From Rallus limicola (taxonomy: Eukaryota; Chordata; Aves; Gruiformes; Rallidae): 64,000 bases of DNA. This document shows positions 32,101 to 43,010 of the stretch, piece by piece. The DNA lies in the NCBI GenBank assembly GCA_022605955.1, contig JAKCOZ010000058.1, positions 558,001 through 622,000 of the forward strand, written 5' to 3'. The stretch's first letter is position 1, and each line of letters begins with the position of its first letter. The position numbers and the translations under genes were made by a program. The notes under the pieces were generated by a model. It saw only the letters and a program-made list of their open reading frames with translations. It was not told the DNA's origin and made no database searches.

Positions 32101-34033
32101 TGGCAGGGTTATAAACACTGCACTTCCCCTAGACATCAAGGCATGCTGCATCATGAAGCAGTTACTGCCCAATGGCTGCACATATGGGTATTTAAGCCAT
32201 AAGATATTTTTCCCTTATGCATGGGGAAAAAAACCCAACCCACAGCTTGAAGCCTACCTCCCTGCAGACATCATTCAAATCACAGTTACTGGAAGGAACT
32301 GGATTTGCAGCTGCACTATTCAGCCTTTCATCCGAGCAGGACTAGAGTGGTGCTGAATAAGGCCCATTGAGTGCATTTGTTGGCATTTTAATTAGATGAG
32401 CTGTTAACGAGCCTTTAGTTTTACTTCCTCAATTTACAGTCATTTACCCATATTGATATGACACTGCCTCTGCCACTCCATCCCCAAAACAGGGCCTGAC
32501 AAGAGAGTTTTGCTGGGAAAAAAAAAAAAAAAAAAAAAAAGGAAAAAGAGAAAAGCAGTGTGTCTCTCACCCTGACCTACTCTGAAGCTCAGCAACAGCA
32601 GCAGGAGTGGTTTAGAAAAAGGAAGCGGGTCTCACCATCCCCACTCAGCAACGGCTTCCCTTCTGAACCACACTGTAACCGCTCATTGGAAGGGTTACTG
32701 AGTCATCCTCTGAAAACCATGCAACAGAAAGGGAAGGGGAAACCATTTTAACTGTCATCACTTCAGTTGACGGTACTTTTCCCTATATATGTCAGCAGCT
32801 TCACAATTACTTGTTTTCCTTCAGTCTGTCTGCATTTTAGAAAACTGCTTATTGATACAAAAGGTCAAAGCGGGCCTCGCTCTCCCCCCACCCCTGATGG
32901 GATGGGGAGAATGGGGAGACAACGGCAAGCCTCGCAGGTTGGGACAAGGACAGGTTACTGGAACAGCAAAGGGAGAGGGAAAGAACAACAAGAGGACTTA
33001 GAACATAGAAATATATGGTATATACAATATACTGGTTATGCACAATACAGTTTCTCACCAACTCATACAACTCGCTCAGACCCATCAACCCTGGAGCCAA
33101 CTGGCTCCTCCCTGACTAAGCCCAGCTTTGCACTAAGCATAATATCATATGGTATGGAATATCCCCTTTTGGGTCACCTGAACTGGCTGTGTACCCTCCC
33201 CGCTTCTGGTGAAAATTAACCCTACCCTAGCCAGACACAGGCTTACACATTCACTGATCTGTGAGCACACAGAGACTGCAGGGCAACACATTTTCTCAGT
33301 GAAATTTGGTGAACCCCTCACTGAGTTAGTACAGTCCACCTTCCCTTAAAAAAAAAAAAAAAAAAAAAAAGTGGTACAGCAAAGAAGACAAAGTCAGTCA
33401 AAGCACCAGCATCCACAGACTCACAGAAACTGTATCCTGTATTACTCTCAGGCTGTGTGTGACGCACAATGCTTGTGATCCCCATGGTTAGGTTAGATGT
33501 CTAAGCAGTATTGTAATGTTCTCTTTCCCCTTTGCTAACGTTTTACATTTTGTAACTCTACCATGCCCAGTCTAAAGTGAAATTGCAGGAGTGGACTGTT
33601 TTCTTGGGGTATTTTTAAATAGGACCAAAGGCAGCATAGAATTCAGGTAAAACAGGGATAAGGATATGGCCAAACATAAGAAAAAGAGGCAGAACAGACA
33701 AAGGATAGGAAACATGTATGGGAAAAGATTATAGAAACTTTTATCCCAAAGGATGCATCTTGGTTTACATATGTCTACAGCTATGTCTGTCTGGCTGCTT
33801 TTGCTAGACTATGGAAAGTGCATGATGACATATATAAAACTTCATAGCTTAGAAGAAAGCAGCCCCTTTTCCCATTTATGCATGCACCATTATTGTTAAT
33901 GGGAACAGAAAGAAAAAAATGGATCTTTTTCCTCCACTGTACACTCTTTACATGCATCTCAGACCAAAAAAAGTCCCACAAATCCCAAATCAACACAACC
34001 CTCCCTTCCCCCTCCCCCCCCCTCCCCCCCCCC

Positions 34034-34073
<40 letters not shown>

Positions 34074-35502
34074 CACCAACTAGGCAATCATAGCTTGGGC
34101 TGCTGAAGTTAGCTCAGGTTGCTTAGTTCACATTTTATACAGATACCACATCTGCACCTCTCAATCTGTATACCCTCCAACTGGGAGAAAAGGCAGCCAA
34201 GATCTGCCATTTCAGTATTTCAAGCACACATAATATGTGTTTATTTACTCCTTCTGCAGAGGTTCCCCTCTTCCTCCCATAAATCCTTCATCTGCAAGGA
34301 ACAGGTTAAAACACTGACTGTTAGGCAACCCCGGCTGTTAGCAAAGACTCACATCCTGCTCCGTAACTTTGGGCAGTTTGCAGCAAATCTGAGCCCCAGC
34401 CCCTCACAGATGTCAGTGACAGGCATTTCCTGGCAGCCATCGCCCAGCCGGGCTAATCCTGCGGTATTTACAATGCTGGTTTATAACTCAGTTAACGCAG
34501 TTGTGCGCTGTGTACAGTTGTTTTTGCACACACAGCCCACATCAACCACAACCAACCCCCCAAACTGCACAACAAGAAATTACGGCTATTAAGTAAGCAG
34601 CGCGGCGTGACACATCCATGAAGTCAGCAGCGGGGCCGTAAACATCACCAGCCTCGGGTGCGCCGAGGGAACCCATCACCGGCTGGAAGAGCTCGGCGGG
34701 GGTCCCGTCCGCGGTCATCCCCGCCCCGCCGCCGCCACCCCGCTGCCTGCCCAGGCAGCCCCGTCCCTCCCGCCTCGCTTCCAGCCATCGGTTCGGAGGG
34801 TACGCACCCCCGCCCGAGGCTCTGCCCGCCGTGGCCGCCTGCGGACACGGGTCACGGCAAGGAACGAGGTGGCTCTGAGCCACTTGCCCCACGAGCCCCT
34901 CGCTGCTTCCCGCTCGGGAACGGGTCAAGGCCGTGGCCAGGGGCATCGCCCTCCCCGCCCGACAAGCGCTTTCCCTCGGTGAGGGAGACCACGCTGAGCC
35001 CCGCACTCGCCCCCAGCCCCTCCGACGAAGGAGCCGTTCCCTTATCCCAACTTCCTGGCCGCCCCTCCCGGCTGCGGCCCGCCGGCTCTTCGTCCCTGCT
35101 CCGGCCCTGGGCCCTGCAGGGACGGCCGTGCGTGGGACATCTACACCTACCTTCCCCCTCCGCCCCCCCGGCCCATACCGGCGGTCAGCGGCCGGCGACG
35201 GCGCGAAACACCGCAGGAAGAGAGAAACTCCCGCTTCACCGGCCCTGCCGCCGCGCCCGGCCCGCTGCGGGCACCGGGGGCACGCCGCCGGCTCCGTGCC
35301 CTGCCTAGCTCCGCCGCTTGCCAGCCGGCCGGCACCGCCAACTTCCCGGCACTCCCAAACCCGCCGCGCTTACCGGCTGGGAGCAGGTAAAGGGCGGCGC
35401 GGCGTCCAGCAGCAGCCGCAGAGCCGAGCCGGCGGGCGGGACGGGAAGGACGAGGAAGAGCAGCAGGGGTAGGGACAGCCACCGCGGGCCCGAACCCGCC
35501 AT
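12598..35502 (-). CDS. IL17RA: interleukin-17 receptor A, 13 coding exons
   Basis: Single-pass plasma-membrane receptor subunit for IL-17 family cytokines, which signals through SEFIR-SEFIR contact with the adaptor ACT1. Thirteen exons with GT donors and AG acceptors join without a phase conflict into 2,586 nt, 861 residues plus stop (human 866). Residues 1-26 are a signal peptide. The two extracellular fibronectin-III-like domains are coded by exons 2-9, with cysteines and N-glycosylation sequons such as NSS and NVT. The transmembrane helix (about residues 313-338) is in exon 11. The SEFIR domain begins near residue 372 (PRKVWIVYSADH) in exon 13. The tail keeps the conserved motif RQSVQSDQGYISR (from about 776), followed by ten glutamates (about 799-808). 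The gene lies tail-to-tail with TMEM121B, as in mammals, and downstream of CACNA1C on the same strand. Intron 1 is 8.3 kb and rich in LTRs. Identity is certain by domain order and by exon-by-exon resemblance to the human protein. Confidence 0.96.
14705..14746 (-). CDS. IL17RA: IL17RA coding exon 12
   Basis: A 42-nt exon, flanked by ag and gtaagat, coding the basic juxtamembrane segment RRRGKRNDNDLQT. Both flanking introns are phase 1, so the exon can be skipped without a frameshift. Confidence 0.85.
14930..15210 (+). mobile_element. CR1 LINE fragment, ORF2 region upstream of the RT
   Basis: A frame at about 14944-15186 reads RKKICVAKAQ...KGFFKYMNNKRRTRENIGPLL, which is the segment between the endonuclease and the reverse transcriptase of CR1-type LINEs. 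It is in plus orientation inside IL17RA intron 11. It is broken off at the following antisense CR1. Confidence 0.75.
15211..15716 (-). mobile_element. CR1 LINE 3' end, minus orientation
   Basis: The left end shows the antisense of the CR1 3' tail (tcatagaatg...). The minus strand stays open for 158 codons (15236-15712) and reads the C-terminal part of CR1 ORF2, for example ERLRELGLFSLEKRSLLGGL and FKARLDGALSNL. The 5' end is truncated, as usual for CR1. It sits between two plus-strand CR1 segments and probably inserted into an older element. Confidence 0.9.
15717..16492 (+). mobile_element. CR1 LINE 3' end, plus orientation
   Basis: Plus-strand CR1 with the end of the RT domain (DLGVLVNSELTMSQ, LVRPHLEHCVQF, then GRFRLDVRKRLFTERVVGHW with interrupting stops). 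It ends in a CR1 tail (gattctatg) near 16492. It probably continues the fragment at 14930-15210, with the RT core lost. It is more degraded than the antisense copy beside it. Confidence 0.88.
17370..17471 (-). CDS. IL17RA: IL17RA coding exon 11 (transmembrane helix)
   Basis: A 102-nt exon coding IIWLYWCITGICVLLVGSVI and the stop-transfer residues KRRA. Donor gtaagac and acceptor ctgcag are consensus. Both introns are phase 1 and the length is a multiple of three, so skipping would remove the membrane anchor in frame. Confidence 0.93.
18334..18348 (-). CDS. IL17RA: IL17RA coding exon 10 (15-nt microexon)
   Basis: A 15-nt exon coding STDPS in the stalk before the membrane, bounded by ttttgcag and gtaagaag. 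It is phase 1 on both sides. It is required neither for frame nor for a domain, so its inclusion rests on the good splice sites and on the human protein having residues here. Confidence 0.75.
18433..18508 (-). CDS. IL17RA: IL17RA coding exon 9
   Basis: A 76-nt exon coding IQPFFVNCGTDCLRHSTSIP, close to the human stretch around QPFFSSCLNDCLRHS. It closes the second fibronectin-like domain with its cysteine pair. Confidence 0.93.
18925..19002 (-). CDS. IL17RA: IL17RA coding exon 8
   Basis: A 78-nt exon in phase 0, coding NGLHQQVNVTIRIEKN then CCNYRIQ. It has an N-glycosylation sequon (NVT) and a conserved CC pair in domain 2. Acceptor ttctgcag and donor gtaggaa. Confidence 0.92.
19858..20015 (-). 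CDS. IL17RA: IL17RA coding exon 7
   Basis: A 158-nt exon coding SLWEPRIQGKSLDD, WMESARYQIHVASF and KKCKMITHDFTE from the second extracellular domain. It matches human around SLWDPNITVETLEAHQL. Donor gtaattcc. Confidence 0.93.
20113..20160 (-). CDS. IL17RA: IL17RA coding exon 6
   Basis: A 48-nt exon coding CKDSLMKRTVPCIKT, the linker between the two extracellular domains, with two conserved cysteines. Symmetric phase 1-1. Confidence 0.9.
22093..22219 (-). CDS. IL17RA: IL17RA coding exon 5
   Basis: A 127-nt exon coding WNFTFDRFEVEPGQTYQVTV and YHLPKLGV, matching human [20 protein letters not shown]. It ends the first fibronectin-like domain. Acceptor ttttcag, donor gtaagag. Confidence 0.94.
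23264..23388 (-). CDS. IL17RA: IL17RA coding exon 4
   Basis: A 125-nt exon coding SIQYLRGAELAVMQVNNNQQ and VCAQFDFQNNLP, part of the ligand-binding first domain. Human has [21 protein letters not shown] here. Confidence 0.94.
24240..24386 (-). CDS. IL17RA: IL17RA coding exon 3
   Basis: A 147-nt exon that starts by completing a serine codon with exon 2. It codes SCMEASWLQVPTWTPSAPSS and then LFPVLRIEWKVATD, matching human LFPVAHIEWTLQTD. Confidence 0.94.
26653..26702 (-). mobile_element. short old CR1 3' remnant
   Basis: The sequence from 26653 (tcatagaagcatttaggtta, then aaaagacctttaagagcatt) resembles the antisense of the extreme 3' end of a CR1 element. Only about 50 bases remain. Confidence 0.55.
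27059..27083 (-). CDS. IL17RA: IL17RA coding exon 2 (25-nt microexon)
   Basis: A 25-nt exon coding DLNCLVRN plus one base of a serine codon, between cctccacag and gtaagtac. Human reads GLNCTVKNSTC at this place. It is the only way to join exon 1 (phase 0) to exon 3 (needs one leading base), which supports it strongly. Confidence 0.9.
28141..28740 (+). mobile_element. solo LTR of an endogenous retrovirus
   Basis: About 600 bp that begin TGTGTACTGG and end CCACCACA, the TG...CA form of an LTR. The internal sequence resembles a common avian ERV LTR type, with blocks such as ccaaagggatattccatacc and a downstream attaaactg region with a likely polyadenylation function. Both flanks share CAT, a tentative duplication. 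No internal viral genes are attached, so it is a solo LTR. Family name not assigned. Confidence 0.75.
28901..29450 (+). mobile_element. second solo LTR of the same type
   Basis: About 550 bp related to the LTR just to its left in the same orientation. Shared blocks include gggatagagttaattttctt, gaccaaagggatac and a terminal segment around actaaaccgtctttgtctca. The ends are eroded. No coding sequence lies in the 160 bp between the two copies, so they are not the ends of one retained provirus. Confidence 0.72.
32518..32540 (+). repeat. poly-A run
   Basis: A run of 23 A within IL17RA intron 1. It has no recognisable retrotransposon body attached. It may be a microsatellite or an old tail. Confidence 0.8.
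32885..33345 (-). mobile_element. degraded LTR, minus orientation
   Basis: The stretch contains the reverse complement of the LTR blocks seen at 28141 and 28901, clearest at atcatatggtatggaatatc (33145-33164) and ctggctgtgtaccctccccg. It therefore lies opposite to the other copies. It is the most diverged of the four, and its limits are approximate. A run of 23 A follows at 33348-33370. Confidence 0.55.
33999..34072. repeat. polypyrimidine tract followed by (GA)n microsatellite
   Basis: About 35 bases of almost pure C/T (33999-34033) are followed after CG by about 18 GA units (34036-34072). The plus strand switches from all-pyrimidine to all-purine at one point, 1.3 kb inside IL17RA intron 1. 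Confidence 0.9.
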
Positions 35503-35870
35503 GGCCGCCCCGCCGCCGCCTCCGAGGCCTCAAAGCTTCCGGGCTCCGACCTGGGCGCGGGGCGGTACCGGCCCTCACCTGAGGAGGGGCCGCCGCGGCG
35601 GGGCGGTACTAAGGCGGCGGAGGGCGGTGCCAAGGCGTCAAGGCCACAATCACCCCCTCCCTCCTCCCTAACCCGCCCGCTACTTGTAACTGTACGTTCG
35701 GTTGATTTGCCTGGGAGGGCGCGGCTGTGAGGGCGGGCCGACGGTCGGTGCGCAGCCGGACCTTACGCCCGGGTCAGGGTCTGGCCTCGTCAGCCCGGTT
35801 TGGGTCGCTGCGAGCCTCGAGTGGCAGCTGTGGGCAGAGTTTGGGCCCGAGGAGCCAAACCTAGGTTTAC
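34600..35870. promoter_or_regulatory. CpG island and promoter region of IL17RA
   Basis: High G+C, CpG-dense DNA covers the start of intron 1, exon 1 and about 350 bases upstream. No TATA box is seen, so dispersed initiation is likely. The transcription start is not fixed by sequence, but should lie between 35503 and about 35700 on the minus strand. Confidence 0.7.
35374..35502 (-). CDS. IL17RA: IL17RA coding exon 1 (signal peptide)
   Basis: 43 codons from ATG (35502-35500, in a CGCCATGG-type context read on the minus strand) to the donor gtaagcgcg. It codes a signal peptide with core LSLPLLLFLVLPVPPAG, then LRLLLDAAPPFTCSQP. Human has LRLLDHRALVCSQP after its signal peptide. Confidence 0.93.
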
Positions 35871-37104
35871 CCGGGGTTTTGTCTTTGAGTTCACACGAGT
35901 AAACCGAGGGGTTCTTGAGGTCTGTGTGCTTATCCTCCCCAGTGCTCACCTCTACCTTCTGGTAAATACCGTGAGCGTGAAAACCCAGCAGCATCAGCAG
36001 TATGCAGCTACCCCCTAAAAACCATTATAGGCACATGAAGTATTTTTCCTCTTGTAAGGCTGTTCTAAATGCATCCAATTCACACGGAGCTTTGCAAACC
36101 TTTCACTTGTTCCTGATGCTCGCCGTGTTTCAGCTGTCTCACAGGCTTCATGTTGTCAGGTGGTAGCACACCCACAGCCAGCTTTCACCCATTTTATGCC
36201 ATGTTTTTCACCTCGTGATTTTCACACAAAGCTGTAGCCCGGCCTCAGGGAGCTCAGCCGGGTTTCCAGCTCAGCGAGCTTTTCAGCAAAGCTGAACCGT
36301 TTGCCTGGCTTCAACTGACAGCCGAGAGCACAGCGTTTTCATGTGGTTTTTGTGGCAGCAAGTGTCTAACTGGAGGTCGGACCTGAACCTGGAGATAGCG
36401 AGGTTTCTGGTGATCGTTCTGCCATTCCAGTGCCTCATGCTGATGACATCCACAGGTTTTAATCACCTCCTGGGTTCTATCATGTTGCGACATCACTAAT
36501 CAATAGTAGCAGCAAAGTCTGCAGTTCTGACATTTGCGTGCAAGTCAAGGAAAGAAAAAATATACATACACACACAGACACACATAATTAAAGAAAAAAG
36601 TTCTTTTTTCTTCAGACATTATTTCACTCCATCTTATACGCTGTGATTTATAGTGCTGCGACAGGAAACACCGTGCTCAGCTGGCACTGCACTGTAATTG
36701 CTTGATAACCACAGTAGAATAAATTTGCTCAATTGAAAAGTAAATGCGTGTTATGTTACTTATTATTGTCCCATTTGCTTCATGGCTTATGTATATACTG
36801 ATTAACACTGTATTTTAGGCATTCATTTTTGTGATGCATACACTTGGTAAAAAAAAGAATCCTGTGGAGAAAATGTTAAGTGTGTAGTTATACATGAGTC
36901 ACACTTTGGATATCACAACATGGCGGGATTTCTGTGGTGACTCTCTGAGACTGTTTTGCAGCACCTTCAAATACACGAGGGAGCATGTGAACGGCTGGTG
37001 ATGGGAAATAAGGGGCTGCAGGAAGCTGTCTTATTTTTTCAGTCACTGCTGAGAGAAGGGAGCAACGTCAAAGGAGTTCTGATAACATTTACAATATTAA
37101 ACAA
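35700..37104. other. intergenic spacer between IL17RA promoter and CACNA1C 3' end
   Basis: About 1.4 kb with no recognised gene. It holds the far upstream region of IL17RA and unique AT-rich DNA, with a short CA-rich tract near 36560-36590. Confidence 0.45.
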
Positions 37105-40100
37105 ATCTGGACATTGTTTAGAAATTTATTAGCAATTTTAAAATAACATCATTCCTTAGATAAAAATGCAATCTTACAGGAATATACATTTGTCCCACAC
37201 AGAGATGACCCTATAGCTCACTGGCGGGCCATTCGCTCTAACTTTTTCTCTGTTGATTTTAAAACGTGCGAGAGGGAAAGACGGACTCTGGCACTGATGA
37301 CAGGCTTACATGACGGTTACAAACTGTACAGCATTATTTACAAAAGCATTTCTGTGGGTTCATGAAAACTAGATATAAAATTGTGGAAGGAGGTAAAGAA
37401 TTGAGATGGGGAAGAGCTTGGGTAGAGGTGCAAGGGAGGGTGGAGAGGGTGGGCGGGGAGTGTGGGGAAGAGTGGGAGAGGAGGTTTATATCTGGACTGA
37501 TTTATACTTGAGAGAGGTCATTTTACAGCTCTGGGAAATTCAAATGAAGGCAAAACACTTATATTTATCAACATTTATAGCTGATGATCAGAGCAGGAAA
37601 TGGTGCTCCAGGGCCTGAACTTAAGAGGTGCTGAGGAACCCCATCTTCCCTGAAGTCATTGGGAAACAGGTGTGCAGTACCTTACTGGGCTAGACCCAAA
37701 CCAGGCAGATACAGGCCAGATAGAGTACTCCCCAGACCTTAAACCGTTTGATCCTGCACTATTCACTCATTGGTGCTGATGTGAATTCAGACTGAGAGAT
37801 CAGCTCCAAAATAGAACTTTCACTCCTGAAACTGGACTTCAACCACTTCTTGCTGAAATTCACCCAAAGCAACTTATCCTTCGCTCTGCCAAGTTTCAGT
37901 AGTTTGGAGGGAGATTTCATCATTCAGATTTGATTTTTAAGGCAGTTTTAAAAGTATCTCCCCCCCCCCCTTTTTTTTTTTGTGTGTGTGATGCAGCAGT
38001 GTTTGTCAAAGAGATATTTACAATCTCACTCCACTTCCTCTGAAATCTTCCCACATTCAAACTGTCAAGACTGAATAAGCCTGAACCAATCACTTCTATG
38101 AGCAAACATAAAGTTGATGATGTTTAGGTAGTATTGACTGCCAGCCTGCCTAGGTGCTTGAGATGGGAGCAGACTGGCTTAGGATGCTTAAAATATCAAA
38201 AGCATTACAGCCTGTTTGGGAAAGTGCGTGCATTTTGCCTGGCTGGGCAAAATACAACAGAAGAACGCAGGTATTTCATCGTCTGAATGATGAGGCTAAT
38301 GATGAATGGCGTCTGAGTTCGCAGGCCTGACTTGAACAGGAAAATGCTTTGGAAAGTGGCTTTTTGAATGCTGGCAGAAAAACATGTTGTTGGGTGGGGT
38401 GATGCCTGCTCTCGCACAGGCTTGCCCCTGCTCCGCTGGGCCTGGGATGCTGCCACTAACCCCGGCCCTATGTAAGGGCTGGGCAGAGTGCCCTGAACTT
38501 CAGGCTGTAGGAGCAGAGGCTGCCTGTGGGACCTGGGGTAGAAAAACAATAGCATGGGAGCATGGAGATGCACTCCTGATGGTGCCTAACTAAGCCCTTG
38601 GTAATGCTAATGAAGATTCCCTTATTACATCAGTCATTGGTGCTGCTCCTCTCAATTAGCCCTTTAGAAAGGGACTTGATTAAGTTGCCTAATTGTCTCC
38701 TGCCACCTGAGGTCTTTGCCATGTTTGGGGGGCTGGTGATGTGACACCAGCCCTGGGGAAGAATTTAGCCTTTCTGGTCCAGCTGCTGGAGGCTGGGCAG
38801 AGGCCTGTCGGGTATCCTAAGTGACAGTAGATGCCCATATTTAGGCAACTGAGTCGAGTCCTGTGCCACTAAAGAAGGTCTGGTTTTTATGTTCAAGTGG
38901 TGACAATTAAGTCCCTGGTAAGAGGCAGGGGAAAAATGGAGGATTTAACTAGAACACTAAAGTTTATACCAGAAGAATGGTGGTTTTTTTGTTTGTTTGT
39001 TTGGGTTTTTCCCCAGTGTGATGCTACTGACTTCTCTGAAAGCAATCGGAGCCCAGTCTGTTTTCAGTACGGGACATACCTCTCAGCTTCGCTGCTGCCC
39101 TCACCTGCCCCACCTCAGGGTGCTGCAGCAAGGCCGCAGCAGTTTCAGCTGTCGAGAAACAAGGCAACAACAGAGCAAAGCTCCATGGACAGAAATCCCA
39201 TTGGAAGGCTTTTGGCTTCCCAACCCAGAATAAAACATTAAAACCTTTGCGACATTCAAAAGAAGAAAAAAAAAGAAACCCTGTGCAATTGTTGAAATTT
39301 ATATTTCTTAGACTTCATTGAAGAATAAAATAAATGGAGGAAAGATACAATCATTTTTTTTTCTGGACTCAGTTCTGTCTTCCACATTTTTTGCATCAGT
39401 ACAACCTCCTTAGCCTCTAGTGCCCTTCATCCTTGTGTTAGCAAGATGGCAACTGTGGCTTCTGACACCCTGGATTATTTTTTTATAGGCATTCATGTTT
39501 TCATCATGGGAACTGATAATATCTCACCGCTACCAGAAGCACCCAACTGGATTTACTTGTTTTATCAACTTTGCTGTGCTCCAAGCTCCCCACTCAGTGT
39601 TCCTCTTCCCCACCCTGGCCCTGCCATGGGGACAGTCACAATGGGGCCATGCATGTATCTTAGGATACTCAGTTCTGTCTTGTTAGGGCTGCTTCACTTC
39701 AGCCCATTGGACCAATGGGTTGGGGTTTCTCACCTACACGTATGAAGCAAGGCCTTCAACTTCGTCTGTGACACGGGTGAACAGCCCACAGGCTCGTGGT
39801 ATTGTCACCCGGTACGATTGTGTCTGTGTGCAAACGCGCATACATTTCATACAGCAATCTGAAACTATCAGGCAGAAAAGACACAGGAGCCTGGCTGAGA
39901 CCCATACAACTGTTATATTGGCGTCAGTCTAAAGAAAGCAATGATACATTGCTTTGAAAATTATCAAGAAATGTAAAAAATGCATTTGCCCTTTTTTTGT
40001 TGTTGTTTTTGTTGTCATCATTGTCGTAGTCATCGGGGGTAGGGTTCTGAGTCAGAAAACAAAGCAGAAATAGATGCGATTCTGTACATGGCGCCTCTCT

Positions 40101-43010
40101 GGCTGTCCCTCCATGCTGGGGTGTGGTGGGCAGAGTAATAAAATAGGCGGGACCCCTGCAGTAGCAGCAGCATCTACACCATCATCATTCACATGTCCAG
40201 CTGGAGGCAGACGATGCAGAAAAGGTCTGTGGGTAACGAAACTCCATCTCGGGATCATGAGTTCCACTTTCTTCCCCATCACATCAGCCACAGAGATATA
40301 AGGAAGAAAAAAAAAGAAATGCACCCGGTGTGGCTGGCCCAGTACTGCCTGGAACAATGAGCAGGAGTGATACAGGGAGGAGGTTTGTTGTTTTGTAAGA
40401 AACGTCTTTAGTCTGCAGTGTACTCTTGCAAGTCAGAGATGCTCAGTGGCAAGCAGCAGATCGTTTTCCCCATTCTTTCCTTCCATGACACTCCTCAGCC
40501 ATCAGTTCCTTCAAAGCTTCCATCCACAGCACAGTGATTGTACCCACCGTCCACTTCCATACACAGGGAAAGAAGGATATTCCAGGAAATAAACCTGCCC
40601 CCGACTTCCCACCGTCCCCGAGACTCTACCTCACCTGAAGGAGGCAGTAGCTCTTTGCTCAGGCCTGTCACAAAGTGCACATTGGAAGTACCTCCAATGG
40701 AAAAATAAAAATGCCACCCTCCCCAGAAAGAGAAATTTGTACAGCTGGCACCAGCAGTTACTAAATGCAACGCCCCTCAAAACCCAAACCGTCACCTGCA
40801 GACATCTTTTCTACTCTGCAGGACCTAAGGGGTCTTCCAGCAGAGAGTGGGGTTTCCCCGGCTGTTGTAGGCCCTGACCCCCAAGGGAGTTGTGTGGGAC
40901 ACAATCCTTTCCACCATTTTCCTACCCCTCAAGAAAAATCCTAAAGGACAACATGGGCTGTCAATCATCCAAAATGCCCATTGCCACCAGTAATTTAGAT
41001 CAGTACTTGGTTTCTCAGGAGCAGAGAACACCCCTGTCTCCCACGGGGAGGGTCAGATAGACTTTCTAGAGTAAGAAAATGAGATAGGGACTCCTTATGC
41101 TGAATTCATTTTCAGAAACAACCAGGCACAGTTTTATTTCAAGTACTGTTGAAGCACACCAGCACTTGCAGCAACAAACTCAAAGGGAGACATGCTTCTG
41201 TGCCCGTCTCAATACAGGCACAAGGGGTGGGAAGGATGAGACTGACTGACATCAGATGGTTACTTTCTCCAGAGAAGTCTTGAATTAGGACTCTGATGCC
41301 AGATAGTTGTATAAATGGAATAGAAGTTCTCTAATTTAAAAGGATTTTTTTTCCCTAAGGTATCTTGAGCTGCTACTGGCTGGTTCAAAATGACACCATA
41401 AAAAATGCACTGTCAAAACCACCCTTTAATATTTCTGCTTTACGCCCCCGAGAATCAAGAAGAAAAACACAGGAATTACAAAGCCAGTGTAATCAACCTA
41501 AGCAATAAATGATGTTCTCAGACATCTGCAGAAGCTCAATATTTGAATGAGAGTTTAGCTCTGAGTCAGCTCACACCTCCTAGCTCAGCACTGATCTGCA
41601 AGTCTGTGAACCGTCTTGAGAAGGGGGGAAAACCAGCAGCAGTCTAGACAAAAATTAGTTGCATAAAATCTAACAATACCTGGCTGGTTTTTCAGCCTCT
41701 TTCACGGGTTAGGGCCAAGTATCAGTGTGAGGAAAGTCAAGAGAAGTTCATGCTCACTAGTATGGAAATAGGGCTGGGATGTGCTGTGCCATCAGATGTT
41801 TTGTGACATGGAATCTGACCTATCCACTGAAGTCTGGGAAGACAGATAAGACCATACATAGGAACACACAGAGAAAAAGTCATTTAACATCTGCATCTTG
41901 ACCAGACCGCAACAATTCTCTGAAACAACAATCCAGAGCGCGCTCCCTCACTTAACATCTGCTTTCAGTCCAGACCAGAGTTAGGTAATTTTACTTTGCT
42001 AAAGATTCTGCCTCTTGCATTTGCATATCCCAGGATTCTCCTATCACTGATCAAGGTCACCTATGTAATAAAAGAAATTTGGAAACAGAATTTTATTCCC
42101 CCCGTTTTTTTAATTGCTGGTGCCAGCTGAACACGTAGGATGGATCTGACAAATGGGCTTGAGGGTCTTGCTACCCACAGGTGGGACAAGACCTTTATAG
42201 AAACTAAGCAAAAGGAAAGACAACAAAGCCTGAATAAAATATCCCAGTCTCGGGAAGAAAGGTTCTCCACCAATAAAGTCATCGTGCGTGTTTAAAGGGA
42301 GAGAGGAAGAAGGAAAGTGAACACAAGATATGCAAAATCAGTAACGTTCAACCTGTCAGTGGACTGCAGAATAGTTACTTACACCAGGTACACTTTGTTC
42401 ATTGTACAAATTAAAAAAGGAAAAAAAAAAGTACCCTTTTCCCCAACCACACGTAGAAAAGCACTTAAAAGTTCAAAGGTAAAGCTTGGCACATTCCAAA
42501 TACGAAATGATTCACTTGACATGCAGCAAAATATACAAGAACTGATTCTTTTTTTTTTTTCTTTTTTTTTTTAAACAAACTTAATTCAATTCATTATCTT
42601 TGCTTGGCACAATTGCAATTCATTTTAAAAAAATATTTGAAAAATACTGAAACTGACCTGAATTCAAGTATAACGGTTTCTTCAACAGAAACATTATCAA
42701 TGCAATAAACATCACACGGAATATATCGAAGCGTAACGCCTTCTGGGGTTTTTTTTTGTTGTTGCTTCTCCCCCCCCCTCCCCCCCCGCAAATTTTTTTT
42801 TCTATACAGTTTTAATGCCAACACAACTTACAACTGTATTTTAAAATTAATATTATTGCATTGTTTTTGCATATCTTGTGGAACAGAAAATGCAAAGAGT
42901 TACTGATTCCCCTTTCAAAAGCAGAGACAGTGGTTTGTTTTTGCATTCGAATGGCCCCAGATACAGATCTCCTGCAGCTCAAACCAGGACGTGGAGAACT
43001 GCATGCACTT

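Larger units (their letters stand above)
27084..35373 (-). other. IL17RA intron 1
   Basis: An 8.3-kb intron between the signal-peptide exon and the 25-nt exon 2. It carries three LTR copies, two poly-A runs, a polypyrimidine/GA microsatellite and, at its 5' end, part of the CpG island. No coding sequence was recognised. Confidence 0.75.

Noticed and set aside
34542..35671. Long frames in the IL17RA CpG island on both strands
   Set aside because: Low-complexity products of GC-rich DNA; the only supported coding piece is exon 1 of IL17RA.
39446..39745. 99-codon plus-strand frame between the genes
   Set aside because: No similarity to any family I know, no splice or start support, and it lies in the presumed CACNA1C 3' UTR on the opposite strand.
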